A model generated the notes under the pieces. That model did no database searches. It had not been told where the DNA came from and saw only the letters and a list, made by a program, of their open reading frames with translations. A DNA stretch of 64,000 bases from Paulownia fortunei (taxonomy: Eukaryota > Streptophyta > Magnoliopsida > Lamiales > Paulowniaceae), in NCBI GenBank assembly GCA_019321725.1, contig JAGSPU010000052.1, positions 2,418,001-2,482,000 of the forward strand, in the 5' to 3' direction. The position numbers were made by a program, and so were the translations under genes. Shown here in pieces: positions 12,601 through 24,510 of this stretch (the first letter of the stretch is position 1; each line of letters opens with the position of its first letter).

Positions 12601-13050
12601 AGTTCAATTGAGGCTTCTTCTAAGCAATTCTGACACTTTATGTTGTTCAGTTTAATGCTGCTTCAAATTGACCTTTATATAAATATGCGAATTACAGGAA
12701 CCAACAGAAACCAACTGAAGCAACGACACCGTTCAATGGGACCAGCGTCATACATGATGCAAAGTCACCTACTTCATCTAATGCAAGGGCCTTGAGGAGG
12801 CAGTCAATAACTGGCATACAACCGCCAGAAATGTCCAGGCGATCTTCTCTTGGAGGGGTTTCAACTGACTCTTGTGAGTGAAACTAAGACAACTCTTGCC
12901 ATGCCAATTGCCATTTCGACACCAAACTTCAATTATGATCACACACGTCAATCTAACCTTTGTTTTTGTGCAGATGGAAATGAAAATAGGAATGCCAAGA
13001 CACCCCCTCAAGTTCATGCTTCAGCAAAGTTAACAAAACGCTGGCTTTAG
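3602..13050 (+). CDS. KIN14: Kinesin-14 family minus-end motor with N-terminal calponin-homology domain (19 exons)
   Basis: Exons inferred: 3602-3672, 4239-4393, 4497-4642, 4729-4984, 5491-5582, 5675-5746, 6736-6834, 7502-7576, 9104-9185, 9492-9587, 9828-9998, 10076-10182, 10310-10488, 10642-10809, 10895-11145, 11416-11579, 11692-12509, 12698-12873, 12974-13050, summing to 3255 nt (about 1084 aa). Exons 1-4 encode a CH domain ([36 protein letters not shown]). Exons 8-10 give a Cys-rich patch ([11 protein letters not shown]) and a coiled coil leading into the kinesin-14 neck. Exons 11-16 are the motor, with P-loop GQTGSGKT and DLAGSE. The tail has RRLS repeats. CH kinesin-14s link actin and microtubules and move toward minus ends. 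Oddities: an in-frame TGA at 3661 just before the conserved RRAEEA, a two-step frame swap in exon 2, and one base missing at the start of exon 4. These net to an exact frame, so they look like small indels. The start at 3602 is the first ATG of the exon and is moderately certain. Confidence 0.88.
8665..8881. repeat. Direct tandem duplication (2 x ~109 bp) in a kinesin intron
   Basis: Two adjacent copies, about 8665-8773 and 8774-8881, differ by only a few bases. Both contain 'gaaccagagtcaggtttcat' and end in a GATTATGCT or AATTATGCT motif. They lie in the long intron between exons 8 and 9 (7577-9103), which is otherwise featureless. The high identity suggests recent duplication. Confidence 0.9.
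10489..10641 (+). other. Probable U12-type (AT-AG) intron in the kinesin motor domain
   Basis: The motor exon ends in codons for GAR-N and no usable GT donor follows. The intron begins ATATCCTTTC, an exact match to the U12 AT-AC class 5' splice site core (ATATCCTT). A U12-like branch site, TTTCTTAACT, lies just before the terminal ATTAG. Joining 10488 to 10642 restores the frame directly into KLEIQSC, conserved in kinesin-14 motors. The branch-to-acceptor distance (about 7 nt) is shorter than usual. Confidence 0.65.
11782..12072 (+). repeat. In-frame tandem repeat in the kinesin tail (43-aa unit)
   Basis: Two units (11782-11910 and 11911-12036) share the pattern [30 protein letters not shown], followed by a partial third copy ending in RSRRLSLEG. 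The period is 129 nt or slightly less. Each unit brings a basic RRLS site and TP sites, which are plausible kinase targets. The repeat lies wholly within exon 17, downstream of the motor. Confidence 0.85.
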
Positions 13051-15803
13051 AATCATTAGACTACTTGAACAGGCTAGGTTTGCTTTGACTCGAAGCATAC
13101 TAGAAGAAGTTGACATTTGTTTTTGGAAACAATTTTACTGAACTTCAAGGTTCCTTGCTGACAAGTTAACTAAAACTAGTTGTTATACAGTCATTCTTGT
13201 ACAGACAACAGAGGGAAAAAAGAATGAATTATTGATTCCTGGATCAGAATCAATGATACAATATTCCTATCATTGTTGGCATTGTTTATGAGATTTTGAT
13301 GATAAACAAGATATCATATGTTGAAATGTTCCCAGAAGAACTTTGATAAAGAGAAGCTACTCACTTCATATATTTCTTGTCCCTGTTGGAGTTAGTTGTC
13401 AGAAAGAAATGTCCAAAATGAAAGCAGGGCCATGTGAGTAGCACTTACTTTTAATTTCAGAAGCACCTCGCAACAAAAGTCCATAATTGTTTGCTTCTTT
13501 TTCTTTTTCTATTTTTTTTTGAGTAATAAAAAAATGCATTAGAAATATAATTCTCTGTTTTATATTGAAGGCAGTAAGGGAAAACAAGAGAAGGTATCAT
13601 CTAACATGTTCAAAATTCGAAATAAGCGACTGTATCTGAAAAAAAAGTTCAGTTACTATAACCTCCATTATTGAGTTTTCTAAGAACAAAAAGTTTGTAA
13701 TGGTTTAATTAACATAGATTTATAAAACATATACGTGCTGAAATATTTACTCGTACATTTGACTGAGAAAATTTGAAAGTCCCTAAAAATATAAAAATTC
13801 TAGTTCGAATTAAGTTTAATTGAATTCAAATTAATTACATAGCAGGTAAATTACAATTTGGTAGGTAATTGGAGTATAGTATAAAGCAAGTGACGAATCA
13901 CGTCATAAGTATTATTTGTCATAAAATTAATTAAATTTGACTAAACTTGATATGTAAAAATCCATTATTTAGGATTTTAAGTATTATTTATCATATAATT
14001 GATTAAATTTGGCTAAACTTGATATGTAAAAACCCATTATTTAGGATTTTAAACATTTAGCAATAGCCTAAAGATAACAACCCCTCCCAAAAATAAATAA
14101 ATAATAATAATAAAAATGAAAATAATGTTTGAATATAGAAACTTAATCATGACTTGAATCCCTTAAATAGATATGGCTGCTGCAAAATGAAGTCATCTGC
14201 AGGCAAAGTAAACATGTGCAATTTATACACATTATCTAAGTCTAGTAATTAATTTTTTTTATCTTTGTAAATTATAAATTGCATCAAAATTGAGAAATGT
14301 TACCGGATAGTACAACAAATTGGGACCTTGAAATCTCTCCTTAAACTGACACTTTTGCAGACTTGATTCATTGGATAGTCAATTTCCAGAAGTGTACTTA
14401 TGGCAGTATTTAGATGCTAAAAATCAAATAAAAACAAATTGCTGTGCCTCTATGATTAGATACATCCTTTTCATCTTTGGAACCCATCAATAAAAAAAAT
14501 ATAATATATTCTTCAATTTTACCCCTATTTTCAAAATATTTGAGAAGATATTGAAGTTAATAATTTTAGTTCTATTGGAACTTAATTATATAAAGAAATT
14601 AACTTACATTAAATCAACTATAAAATGTCAATTGAATTCTATATAAACAATAATTTTTATTTAATAAATTAACATTAATGATAATTACAATAAATAGTTT
14701 TTAAATAATTAATAATTTCATGAAAAGTTAGAAAGATCTTTAAGTAAAATGATAAATTCATTTGAAATCGATACAAGTGAATGAATTGAAAATATTTGGG
14801 ATGTTATAAAACAGTCACATAATTTAAAAAAAAAAAAAGACAATCTCTACGTAAAAGGGACCAAAATGATTGGACTATCGTGATCATTTACTAAACTAAA
14901 AGCATAGGTCTCAATAAATCACAAAATCATGTACATGGGTTGACGCTTATCTATTGCCGAAAGATTAAAGAAATTCACGTCTTATTGTATATTCTCTCAT
15001 TCTTATTAGCTTGCCTATTCTTTTCACAGTATTTTTTCATTATTTAAATGATTTCTTTCACATTAGTCTCATAATTATTATTTACTATGACAATTCGTAA
15101 TTGATCTAACTTGAATTAGTTGTCTTATATTATTGAGCTCAAACATTTAAAATTTCAATATTTTCTCAAATATTTGCAAAGAGGAGTAAAAATGAAAAGT
15201 AAATTATATTTTCATAGTTTAAAGGGGCAAAGTGTTACTTGCGTATAGTTGAGGGGGGTAAAGTCAAATTCACCCTAAAATTTCCATCCCATTTAGAACA
15301 TTTCCAGAAGGGGTCAATCCACAAGCTGAGAAAATTTGTTCAAGTGAAATATTGAATTTATAGGATTTTTTTGCCAAACGGATGACAAGGGCTTCTCATT
15401 TTTCTCCTTCAATATCTAATTGACATCTCAAAGGAGAATCGAATCTTCACCGAAAGTCACTAACTTCATTGGTTCAAGAAACTTACCCTTTTCAGCCAGC
15501 AGCCATGAGCAGCTCATAGCTGCATCAAGGCAATGAGTTGGAGAAAGTTGTTTAATAAGGGGCCCTTCAGCCTTGCAGTTGGACCTCTAAGAAGCACATT
15601 TACATGCTAAAGAGAGTAAATTTTTTCTGAAGTTCCTTCAGTGTACCCCCAAAAAAGAAGCTCATTGCTTATGCTATTTGATGTACAAAATAACAATACA
15701 CTAGTCTTTACAACCATTTCTTGCTTCTGTAGTTTCTGATTTACAAAAGTGGGACACTACCCTAAAGAATGTGTTAGAAAAAGGACTTGAGAAAGATGGG
15801 AAG
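13051..15803. other. Intergenic region between the kinesin and GT61 genes
   Basis: The first few hundred bases are probably kinesin 3' UTR. The rest is AT-rich with no supportable gene. It contains a 72-bp tandem duplication at 13907-14050 and, near 15200-15290, a pyrimidine/purine-skewed stretch that looks like a decayed dispersed repeat. About 15,600-15,803 is probably the GT61 3' UTR on the minus strand. Confidence 0.55.
13907..14050. repeat. Tandem duplication, 2 x 72 bp
   Basis: Two adjacent copies, 13907-13978 and 13979-14050, both begin 'aagtattattt' and both contain 'aaacttgatatgtaaaaa' and 'ccattatttaggatttta'. They differ at only a few positions. The repeat is non-coding and lies in AT-rich intergenic DNA. 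Confidence 0.85.
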
Positions 15804-18134
15804 TTACTGTGATTGACGCCGTAAGCGCCCATTCTTCCTAGCTAAGGAGTAGTAGTAGGCACGAAGCAAGCGCTTTTGAAATCTTCTAAGATCCAACCTC
15901 ACAGTTTGACGGTCAAGATAGATCTTCTTTGTGAATTCCCATCCTTTACGGTTAACACTGCTCGGATCCATCAGAATGGGATCGTTTTTGTTGTAGTCAT
16001 CATACAATGAGCTCTCTTTAGGAAGGATTTTGTAGCCAATGTACCTTAAACCAAATTTTCCAGCCGGTTCCCCATAGTAAGTTTCCGCTGCCCATTCTGT
16101 ACCAAGGGGTATGACTTGGATGAATACGGAACCAGGCTTCATGAAGAGGAAGTGAGTCATGGCAGCACCATGGACCCCAACCATAACATCACTTGAGTTA
16201 AGGACTCGATAGATTTTTGCAAGCTCGGTGGTTCTTTGAGGCCTCAAAACTTCCACTAGGAACCCAATATCCTCTGCAATTTTCACCAATGAATCTTCAT
16301 TGGTTATCGCTCTTGAACCATTCCTAGATACTATAACCAGTTTAGGTTTACTTAAATCTCTCTTTTCTGTTGTTGTCTGCACTGCATTAACCAATGATTG
16401 TGACATTGCCAATTTCTCCATGCTCAACTGAGCTTCATGTTCCTCATCCTCGATGAGACCACTAATTCGAGGCCAGTAGGCTCGGTCCAACAGTTCATGA
16501 AAGTCTCCCACAGTCTTATTGCCTTCCATCAGCGAAGCATCAACAGTGAGCTCATCATGGATTCTTAAGCCAATAATGGCTTCAGGGAAGCAGTGGATCC
16601 TTTTATCCCCACTAAAATCTATAGCTGGAAAATCTGAGAGTTGAGACAGTATGTCACCATACTTCATGATCCACCAATTATGATATTCAAGAATGACAAA
16701 CACAACCTTCTTGTTCAGATGCTGAGAAGTGATGTATAGAGGCAAAATCCCATCATTGAATTCGTGGTAAAGATTACCCGTATAGCCTCCAGTTGAGAAG
16801 AACACAGCAGGGACTTCGTGCTGGACATCACACCTGTTATGAATGCCAGGGTCTCTTTTCACAATGAGGTCTAATTCATCAACTGTGTCCATCACATTGG
16901 TTTCCCATTTTCGAGTATATGGCCTAATCTTTTCGTGCTGAATCGCCTCTGCCTCATCATCACCACCATCAGATAGGCCCGAAACATAATCACTCAAACC
17001 ATTGGTATGGTAGAGAATGACAGACGAGGAGGCAGCGTGGGTTCTTACATCCCCTCTCATTATACATATATCCGATCTTATACTACTTCTGTCACAACAA
17101 ATAGTACCTGCATTAAGAATATGTCTCTGTCACAACTCAAATGACCAAAATAATCCCTTCTTTATATAGTGGTATAAACATAAAACTACAGCAGAACAGA
17201 AGAAAAAGTTAATTATAATGTTGTCAGCCTGATTAATCACTATAATCTCAAGGGTGTAATTATCCTACCCCGCTATAATAGGAACCCAAATTCCCGCCCC
17301 GCTTCCCCCACGCGTTCAAATCCACAAACAACATATGGGGCCAAGAAAGAGAATAAAAGTGAGGAAAAAAAATTAAAAAGAGAAAAGGGAAACTCAAATA
17401 CACACAAATCTCAGAATGGAAAATGAAAAAACACAGGTTAAGAAGGTAGAGATCATTTTCATTACCATCTTACTACTGTTATATTCTTAGCGTGGTCAAA
17501 TACCACCCAAAAAAAAAAAACACAACAAAAGTAAATCTTTTTCAGCCATTGTAGATCAGTTTCAAAAATAGAAACTTAAGTTATTGGAAAAAAGATCACA
17601 TCTTTCTCATTTCGTCCACCATATCATGAACATAAATATAAAGGAAACACGTCAAAACTCACACCACCTTCCCCCCAGCACACACATAAAAGAAGGTGAC
17701 AAAGATTTAAAACAGAGCAAGCGCTAACTAACCATTAGGAACAGAGGAGCAAAGGAAACCATTTACATCAGTTTCAGAACCAAGGCCTTCTTTATTAGCC
17801 CCAAAAGAGTCTGCAAAAACAACAAGACAATAAACATCCATAAATCAAGGAAGAAAAACATTTATTCCTAGAAAACAACAGGGAAAAAGACTTACAAAGC
17901 AAGGAGAAGTTGGAGTCGGAGGACAAGAACAAGGGTGCTAAAATCAAGCTGCAAGAAACGAGAGAGAGGGAAAATGAAATACAAAAACTTGGGCTTGGCT
18001 ATTTTGTTGCTGTAAGCAGAGTTTCCACATATTAAGCCAAAAGGGTCTAGGCCTGACTCTTCATCTTCATCAAGCATGTAGTCTTTGCTTTTCTTCCACT
18101 GGCTATACAGATTTTTTCTCTGGTACTTCACCAT
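15804..18134 (-). CDS. GT61 (DUF563) Golgi glycosyltransferase, xylosyl/arabinosyltransferase-like, with exon 1 frameshift
   Basis: Exons on the minus strand: 18134-17896, 17810-17733 and 17107-15804. The last exon carries GT61 features: DICIMRGDVRTH after paired cysteines, FFSTGGYTGNLYHEFND, LVIVSRNGSRAITN and GVHGAAMTHFLFMKPGSVFI. Family members are type II Golgi enzymes adding xylose or arabinose to xylan or related polymers; the substrate here is unknown. Exon 1 encodes a cytosolic tail and then the membrane anchor, but the anchor is split between two frames: KPKFLYFIFPL in one, LILAPLFLSS in the other. The switch falls in a CCCTCTCTCTCG repeat (minus strand, about 17960-17970). Restoring one CT unit makes the exons total 1623 nt (540 aa). 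As written, translation ends at the exon 1 donor, leaving only a downstream ATG at 17060 without an anchor. Confidence 0.85.
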
Positions 18135-18329
18135 TCTTTTATTTTCTTTCAGAAAGCTTTACAGAAACAAACAAGAAACGGAAGAAGAAAACAGAGGGAG
18201 GTTTATATGACCAGTTGTAAAGGAGATAGCTTTATGATATAGAGAGAAGAGAATATGGGTACTCGGTTTGCTCAAGGAAAGGAAGGTGTTTGTGCCTTCT
18301 GGGGTGGGGCTCTGTTTATTCTTGGAAAC

Positions 18330-18360
18330 AGAGAGAGAGAGAGAGAGAATCTATTTATGC
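18330..18360 (-). promoter_or_regulatory. GT61 core promoter: TATA box followed by CT repeat
   Basis: On the minus strand a TATA-like GCATAAATAG (18360-18351) is followed by an uninterrupted CT dinucleotide run of about nine units (to about 18330). It lies some 200 nt upstream of the ATG at 18134. CT-rich initiator-proximal runs (Y patches) are common in plant promoters and 5' leaders. The transcription start is inferred, not seen. Confidence 0.55.
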
Positions 18361-21300
18361 TGTCAAGGAGTTGTATAAGGAAAGTAGGCTTATTTGATTT
18401 CTATTCTCATTAAAAGATTATTAAAAGAAAATAAAGTTTGTATATTTATTAGAAAAGTAGGTTGGAGGACTTTTTGAAATAAGAAAAAGGACCTGGTACT
18501 AAATGGTTAGCTAGCCTATGATAATTCTTCATAATTAAATAACATCATAGTTTAATCTTAAATATGCAAAAAAAAAAAAAAGTGGAAACATACACTATAA
18601 ACATAATTTTAATTTTTTTTCCTTTTTTTAACAAACAATAACAAAAGAGTGTTCTATTTTAGATAATTTATGCTTTTGTATGTTAAAAAAATAACTCCAA
18701 GAAAAATTGTGTTTTTGACTAGGGGTGACAGTCAATGATCTATTATTTTAATATTTTTTTATGTTCAAATTATGAAGAGGATGATGAAGAGGGTTCAACG
18801 CGGTGTTGGAGACTGCATTAGATTAAGTAACATGCATACAAGGGACAGCTATTGTCTTTGAGGCATTTTATGGACCATTTTGAATTATCAAAAAAAATAA
18901 TAAATAAAGGAAAAACCCTTTTGTGGGATAAAAGGAAATAAAGAAAAACCTCGTGGCTCAATCGAATTAGTGAAAATTTGTACACAAGGCAACCTAGCTT
19001 AAATTTCTTGTTTTTCTCCACTATTGTGAAATTGAGGCTATGTTACCCTCAAAAGGAAATTATAAATTTGAGTCTACCTTTGGGATTTAGTTTTGGAAAT
19101 TTATCGTGGAAAATGTGTTTTAATAATTTGGGAATGAGATTCCTTCAATATTTATGTCAAAGTAAAAAGATATTTAGAATTATCAGTGTAATATATTTAA
19201 TCAATTATGTTGACATATTCATTTGATACTTCATTTCGAGAAAATATGTTTGGTTTACGGTTTAAAATATAATCTTAAAATATGCTGTTTTTTTAAAATA
19301 AATTCAAAAAGTATTTTTTATTTAAAAAAACAAAATCAACACATTTAGACATGAAAAATTGTAAATAGTAAAACAATTTCACTACAAATTAGGAATGGGA
19401 TATATCTTCCTTTTGAAGGTAATGTAATTACAAACCAAAGTACCAAACCCTTGTAAATTTTCTCATGTGGAATAATGTTATTTGTTGAGAAAACTAATGA
19501 AGTTTCCTTGGATTATACGAGATGGGGATCACATTAGTCAATAAGAAATTCATTGAAGAATTATGGCAATAATTTTTCTGAAGTAAAACTATCATTTTCC
19601 CTTTGTTGAAATTTGAATGAGTTGAACCTTATCTCATAATTAATGTGCTGACTAAGTGCTTTTGTGAGCTGATTAGTCATGCACTAAGTATTATCAGGAG
19701 TTAAGTGATGACGAGTTGGAATTAATAAATTTTAAATAAAATTTAAAAATATGTATTCAAATCAAAGAAAAACTCTTTGAAATTGCTAAACTCTATATTA
19801 TTATTCCAAAATTATTATAATTCAGGACACTTGTTTACATACGACTCAAAAACCCTAGTCCGAACATACTAAGGCAATGGATTCAAATTTATAAAACAAT
19901 GATATAATAAAATAAAAAAATGACAAATCTATTAAAAACACTAAATTGAATTTTAAAATCAAAAAAATGACCTCCTATAAAGTAGATTAAATAGGTACCA
20001 CAATTGAACATGAAAATATAATTGTTGCTCAATTGTATTGAAAGAATTAAATTTTGAGAGGAAAATATGTTATATATAGTAGACCTAATAAGCAGTACCA
20101 TTAAAGGTTACATGTTTATAATTTCCTTCACTACTTATAAATTAAAATTTAAATTATTTGAATTTCTAATTAACCAAATCATGCCAAATCAAACTTTTCA
20201 TGATCCAAACTCTGTCAAAATTTATTCACCTCTTATTCTTCAACCAAAATTCTGCAATTTTTGAAAAAACATGGGAGAATTTGATCGGTTAGGTTTGGTT
20301 GGCATGTAAAGTATATTATGTCACTCCTAAATATACACACACACACACGTGTGTGTGTGTGTGAGAAAAAAATCTTGAAACATGACTTCTACAATGGGCT
20401 AAAACGTTAGTTATCTTACGTTCGGCGTGAAATGGGGGATAGGTTGTTTTATCCAAGTTCTTGTCTTAATTATCAATCCCAGACGAGAATCTCGATACAG
20501 CACAGGATTACAATAATAGTTTTGTTTAATAATTTAAAGGATAAAGCAAAAGAAAAGAGTGACACTGTAAAAAGTAGGTTTAGCAGTCCAAGACCACTAA
20601 TGCAATCAAGAGGATGTGGGAAAATTTTCTTTTATTGCTTATTGGAATTAAATTATTGATTTATTTTCACGTATTCCTTTTTTAATTGAAGCATATTATG
20701 AAAGATTATAATATTCGACAACCCACTTTGGATAATAATACAATTAAAATATAAAATTAAAATCGAGATCTAAAAATATTATTTGATATTTGATATTTTT
20801 CTTTATGCCATATTTGATAGTGTTTTTTGCACATCGATGCTTTCTTTTTTATTTTATATTTTTGATAAACAAAAAATAAAATCTGACTCAAATTATATAG
20901 GTTGAAATTTCATAATGGTAAGAACTTTTAAATAAGACCCATAAGAAGTTCATGTATTTTTTTTCAATTACACAATATTATAATTTTTGTTATTTATTTA
21001 TCTATTATAGCTATTTAGCTATAGATATAATTCTACAATGATAATAGTTTTATTAAAAAAATTTAAACTTCATAGCAATATAAATAGGAAGTGGGAAAGT
21101 GAAAATAGATTAATTGAGATTAAAGTTTATGGCAAAATATAAATAAAGTAAAATTAAGTCAGTCATAAAGCAATGGAAGAAGCGATAATTAAGAGGCTTA
21201 AAGCCAACGTTGGCGGCGTCATTTACACTGCCAATCTTCATTTATTCACACACACTAAAAGGTGACAACTTTTGCACAAATTGCGATGGCATTGACAAGT

Positions 21301-24020
21301 TTTCTTTTACTGGTCACGGGAAAAATGACCAAATTAAAGAAAATTAATAGTTAATTCATATAAAAATTTGTAATAATTAATTATGTAAAATCTCTGTCAA
21401 TCTTGTGAAAATGGCATGCATGGCATGCTAAATATTCTTTCTTTTTCTTCTTCGCCCACGTGATTTTCGAACACAAAAAAAGAAAAAAATATTATCAAAA
21501 TTTATGTTCGAAATTATTTGATATTGCATTTCGATTCTGATTGTTTCAATTGATTATATGATATTTAAATGTAAGTGTTTAGTTTGTAAATTATCTTTTA
21601 AATTAAAATTTTGAAATTTTCATCATTTATTTCATATTTATAAAACCTAAATTTTTTATATCGGTTTATTAGTGAATAAATTTACAACAATCCTTTTATT
21701 TGAGTTTGGGTTTCATCTTCTTATTAAATAAATAATCGAACACATTAGGGCACATAAATTAGCATCTTGGCCTTCCTATTTATGTCATGTCAAACTATAA
21801 AATGTGAATTTACTGGTCAAATGCGAGGAGTTTAAGGTCAAAATTTAGGAATTTGAAGTCAGCAGCTCTGGCCCCATATAAACAACAGGACAAAATAATG
21901 GCTTACGCTTGCTTAAATAAATCTAATTTCGAAGCAGATATTATTGTGGTAAATCAATATCACCATTTCACCCAATAAAAATTAGTTTAAGTGATAAAAT
22001 TAAGGGTATTAAGTTTTAAGATATTAAATTTGAATTTTATTTTTATGTAAGTCTTTGTCTACTTTATAAATTATTACTACTTATTAAAGATTAATTGATA
22101 TGATGTAATTAATTTATAAAAAAATATTTTGTATTGCAACATCATTATATTAATAGCCTACTTCTCACAAATTTATTCAGTTAAATCCCACATAAATAGG
22201 AGTATGAATTTTCTCAAATTAATTGGACAATGTTCATAGATTTGTGAAATTCTTACATAGTCCCGCATCCCAAGATTAATCTATAAATTCGATTAGAAAA
22301 AGATATACATAGCAAGGGGATAATAATGTGTTTAGGGACCATTGTTAGTGGCGTCACCAGGACCCGAATTTATCAACAAAGGCTGCTCAACTTATTAATA
22401 TCTCTGACGTTTTAATATTCTTTTGAAAAAAGAAAGAAAAATTAAGTGAAAAAATTAAAAAAAATTAAAAAAAAGGAAGAAGAAGATTACTTTGTATAAT
22501 GGTGTCAACTGACCAATCTGTCAGCAGAAAATTTTGACAACAAATCAGCATCACCAATTGGACCGTTACAAGGGAAAGAGTCCCTTTTGGCAGGATACTG
22601 AGAATGATTATTAAACAATCCAAAACCTTTTTTTTTTCTTTTTCCTGACAATGGCCAAACTCTTTGCTTTGGTTGGACCACTATGGGTGACAGTGAGTCA
22701 CATGAAATGGTACAACAACAACTACTACAACATGTTTTTAGGCATTGGATTCATTTTAGCATCATATTTGATAGTTTCAAAATGAATATATTTAGAAATT
22801 CTTGCAAGAACAGCAGCAGCCTTTTTTCAGACCTTTTATTGTCCCTTGTCCAGACTTTTTGGTCCCTAGTTTGCAGCAGGATTTAGCCAATTGAAGTTTT
22901 TTTCTTTGCTAGAGTCGCACAAGTTTTTGTTGGGTATTGTTTGTTGATATCTTCCTATGGATAATATAACCAATTGAAGTCTCTCTTTTTTTTTTTTGAG
23001 AAAAGGAATACTCCAATGCTTTCTCAACATGAGAGAAAAAATTGCAAAAAATGCAAGAATCCCTATTTCCTAATAAATAAAACTTAACTGAAGTTTTGTT
23101 AGAACATTCAGTCAGCCAAAGTCAATAACCAGAAAATAAAATTATTTTCTATTTTTGTTTTTTATGCGTGTTCAAATCCATTCAACTCAATTGAAACAAG
23201 TAAGAAATTGAAGTATTAGATTCAATTTATCTCATATATCCAACGATTTCGAAAGAATTTTTTTTTCTGTTTGTACCTCACAAGTTAAAGCTCTTACTCT
23301 ACAGCAGTTTATACTTTGAAGTTTCAAATTGAAGGCCTAAAATTGCAATATTTTGCCATTTACATACCTAAAGCCAGAAAATCGAGGCTACGGCACAAGC
23401 CCATCTGAATTATGGGCTATCCATGTTTAGTCCACACAAAAAGGATATTAATTATGGGCTTTATGGGAAAATTCAACAGTTCCTCACAGCCAACATTATT
23501 GTATGTACGAGTTGATTCTTAGGGTTTGTTTGATGTTAGTAACGGAAGAGCTGCATATTTAACAAGTAATTCTTAAAATTCTTTTAGTGGATCAAGCATA
23601 AGTTTTAAAGATAATACATTATTAATGCAAATCAAATGATATCAATGAGCAAAACAATTTTGTTACGAATAATCAATAATCAAATCTAAAAACAAGCAAA
23701 CAATTTTGGTTCGTTCGCCCACATACAAACACTACGACCATTATTATAGACGAGCCATGATATGTCGATTAATGAATATACATGGTCAATACAATGATCT
23801 AGTTGTACTCCTGTTGGATAATCAAACAATAATGAAACTAGTTAAGTGCCGCCAAAATCCTCAAAAGGGCCCGAAACTATTTAATTCTACTCAGGAATAT
23901 ACATAAGATCCATTTCTTCCCGAAAATCAAATCAATGAAAATAGTGTGAGAAAATTAGTAATCAATTGTTAAGAAATCAGATCCCATCATTAATTCGTGC
24001 CTCCACTCTATGTAGCAACT
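18361..24020. other. Large AT-rich intergenic spacer
   Basis: About 5.7 kb with no supportable gene. Open frames of 60-82 codons lack motifs and are AT-driven. Local features are a CA/GT palindrome at 20335-20362, scattered AT microsatellites, and a small set of TGGGCT/AGCCCA elements around 23398-23463 not attached to any visible gene. I see no tRNA or other structured RNA. Confidence 0.55.
20335..20363. repeat. Perfect (AC)n(GT)n palindrome
   Basis: Fourteen bases of AC repeat are followed directly by 15 bases of GT repeat, making a 28-bp perfect inverted repeat without a loop, centred on an ACGT. Alternating purine-pyrimidine DNA of this kind can adopt Z-DNA or a cruciform. Confidence 0.9.
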
Positions 24021-24206
24021 TTTTAACAATTAGTTGTTGTTTTTCTCAATTTTATCAACTCCCATTTATTTTGTTTTGTTTATATCTTTTCCTCCAAACA
24101 AACGTGATAGTGAGCCATATCAAATTTGCATGGAAACCTATACAATCTCTGTCAGAATCTTTCACAATTCTAATGGCCCAAGAATTCTAATACCCTTTAA
24201 AATCTC

Positions 24207-24211
<5 letters not shown>

Positions 24212-24279
<68 letters not shown>
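24212..24279. repeat. (TA)n(TG)n microsatellite upstream of TFIIB-A
   Basis: A TA run to 24240 is followed by a TG run to about 24279. The equivalent position in the other arm (44661-44755) has the same compound repeat but longer. It lies about 230 bp upstream of the TFIIB-A start codon. Confidence 0.9.
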
Positions 24280-24282
<3 letters not shown>

Positions 24283-24409
24283 GGCCAAGCATAATATTTG
24301 TTAATAGAGCCTGGAATGGATAATCAAAACTCGTATTTCACTTTAATAGAAAAACTCGGGATATTACAATTTACAACAACCGCTTTCGAGAAACGTTTGC
24401 ACCAAAGTC

Positions 24410-24477
24410 TATAAATACCCGCCAATCAGCCTTACCTTGAGAAGTAGAGACACAGAGACACCTTGAGAAGTAGAGAC
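24410..24477 (+). promoter_or_regulatory. TFIIB-A core promoter: TATA box and duplicated leader motif
   Basis: TATAAATA lies at 24410-24417, about 95 bp upstream of the ATG at 24511. It is followed by two copies of CCTTGAGAAGTAGAGAC (24435-24451 and 24461-24477). The TFIIB-D copy has one such motif and lacks the TATA segment altogether. Confidence 0.7.
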
Positions 24478-24510
24478 TTGGTTACGTAAGACACAAAAGA
24501 ACTAGTTACA

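Noticed and set aside
15190..15290. Possible named repeat with 'gttgaggggggtaaagt'
   Set aside because: It resembles a common decayed plant repeat but has no definable ends or second copy in the window.
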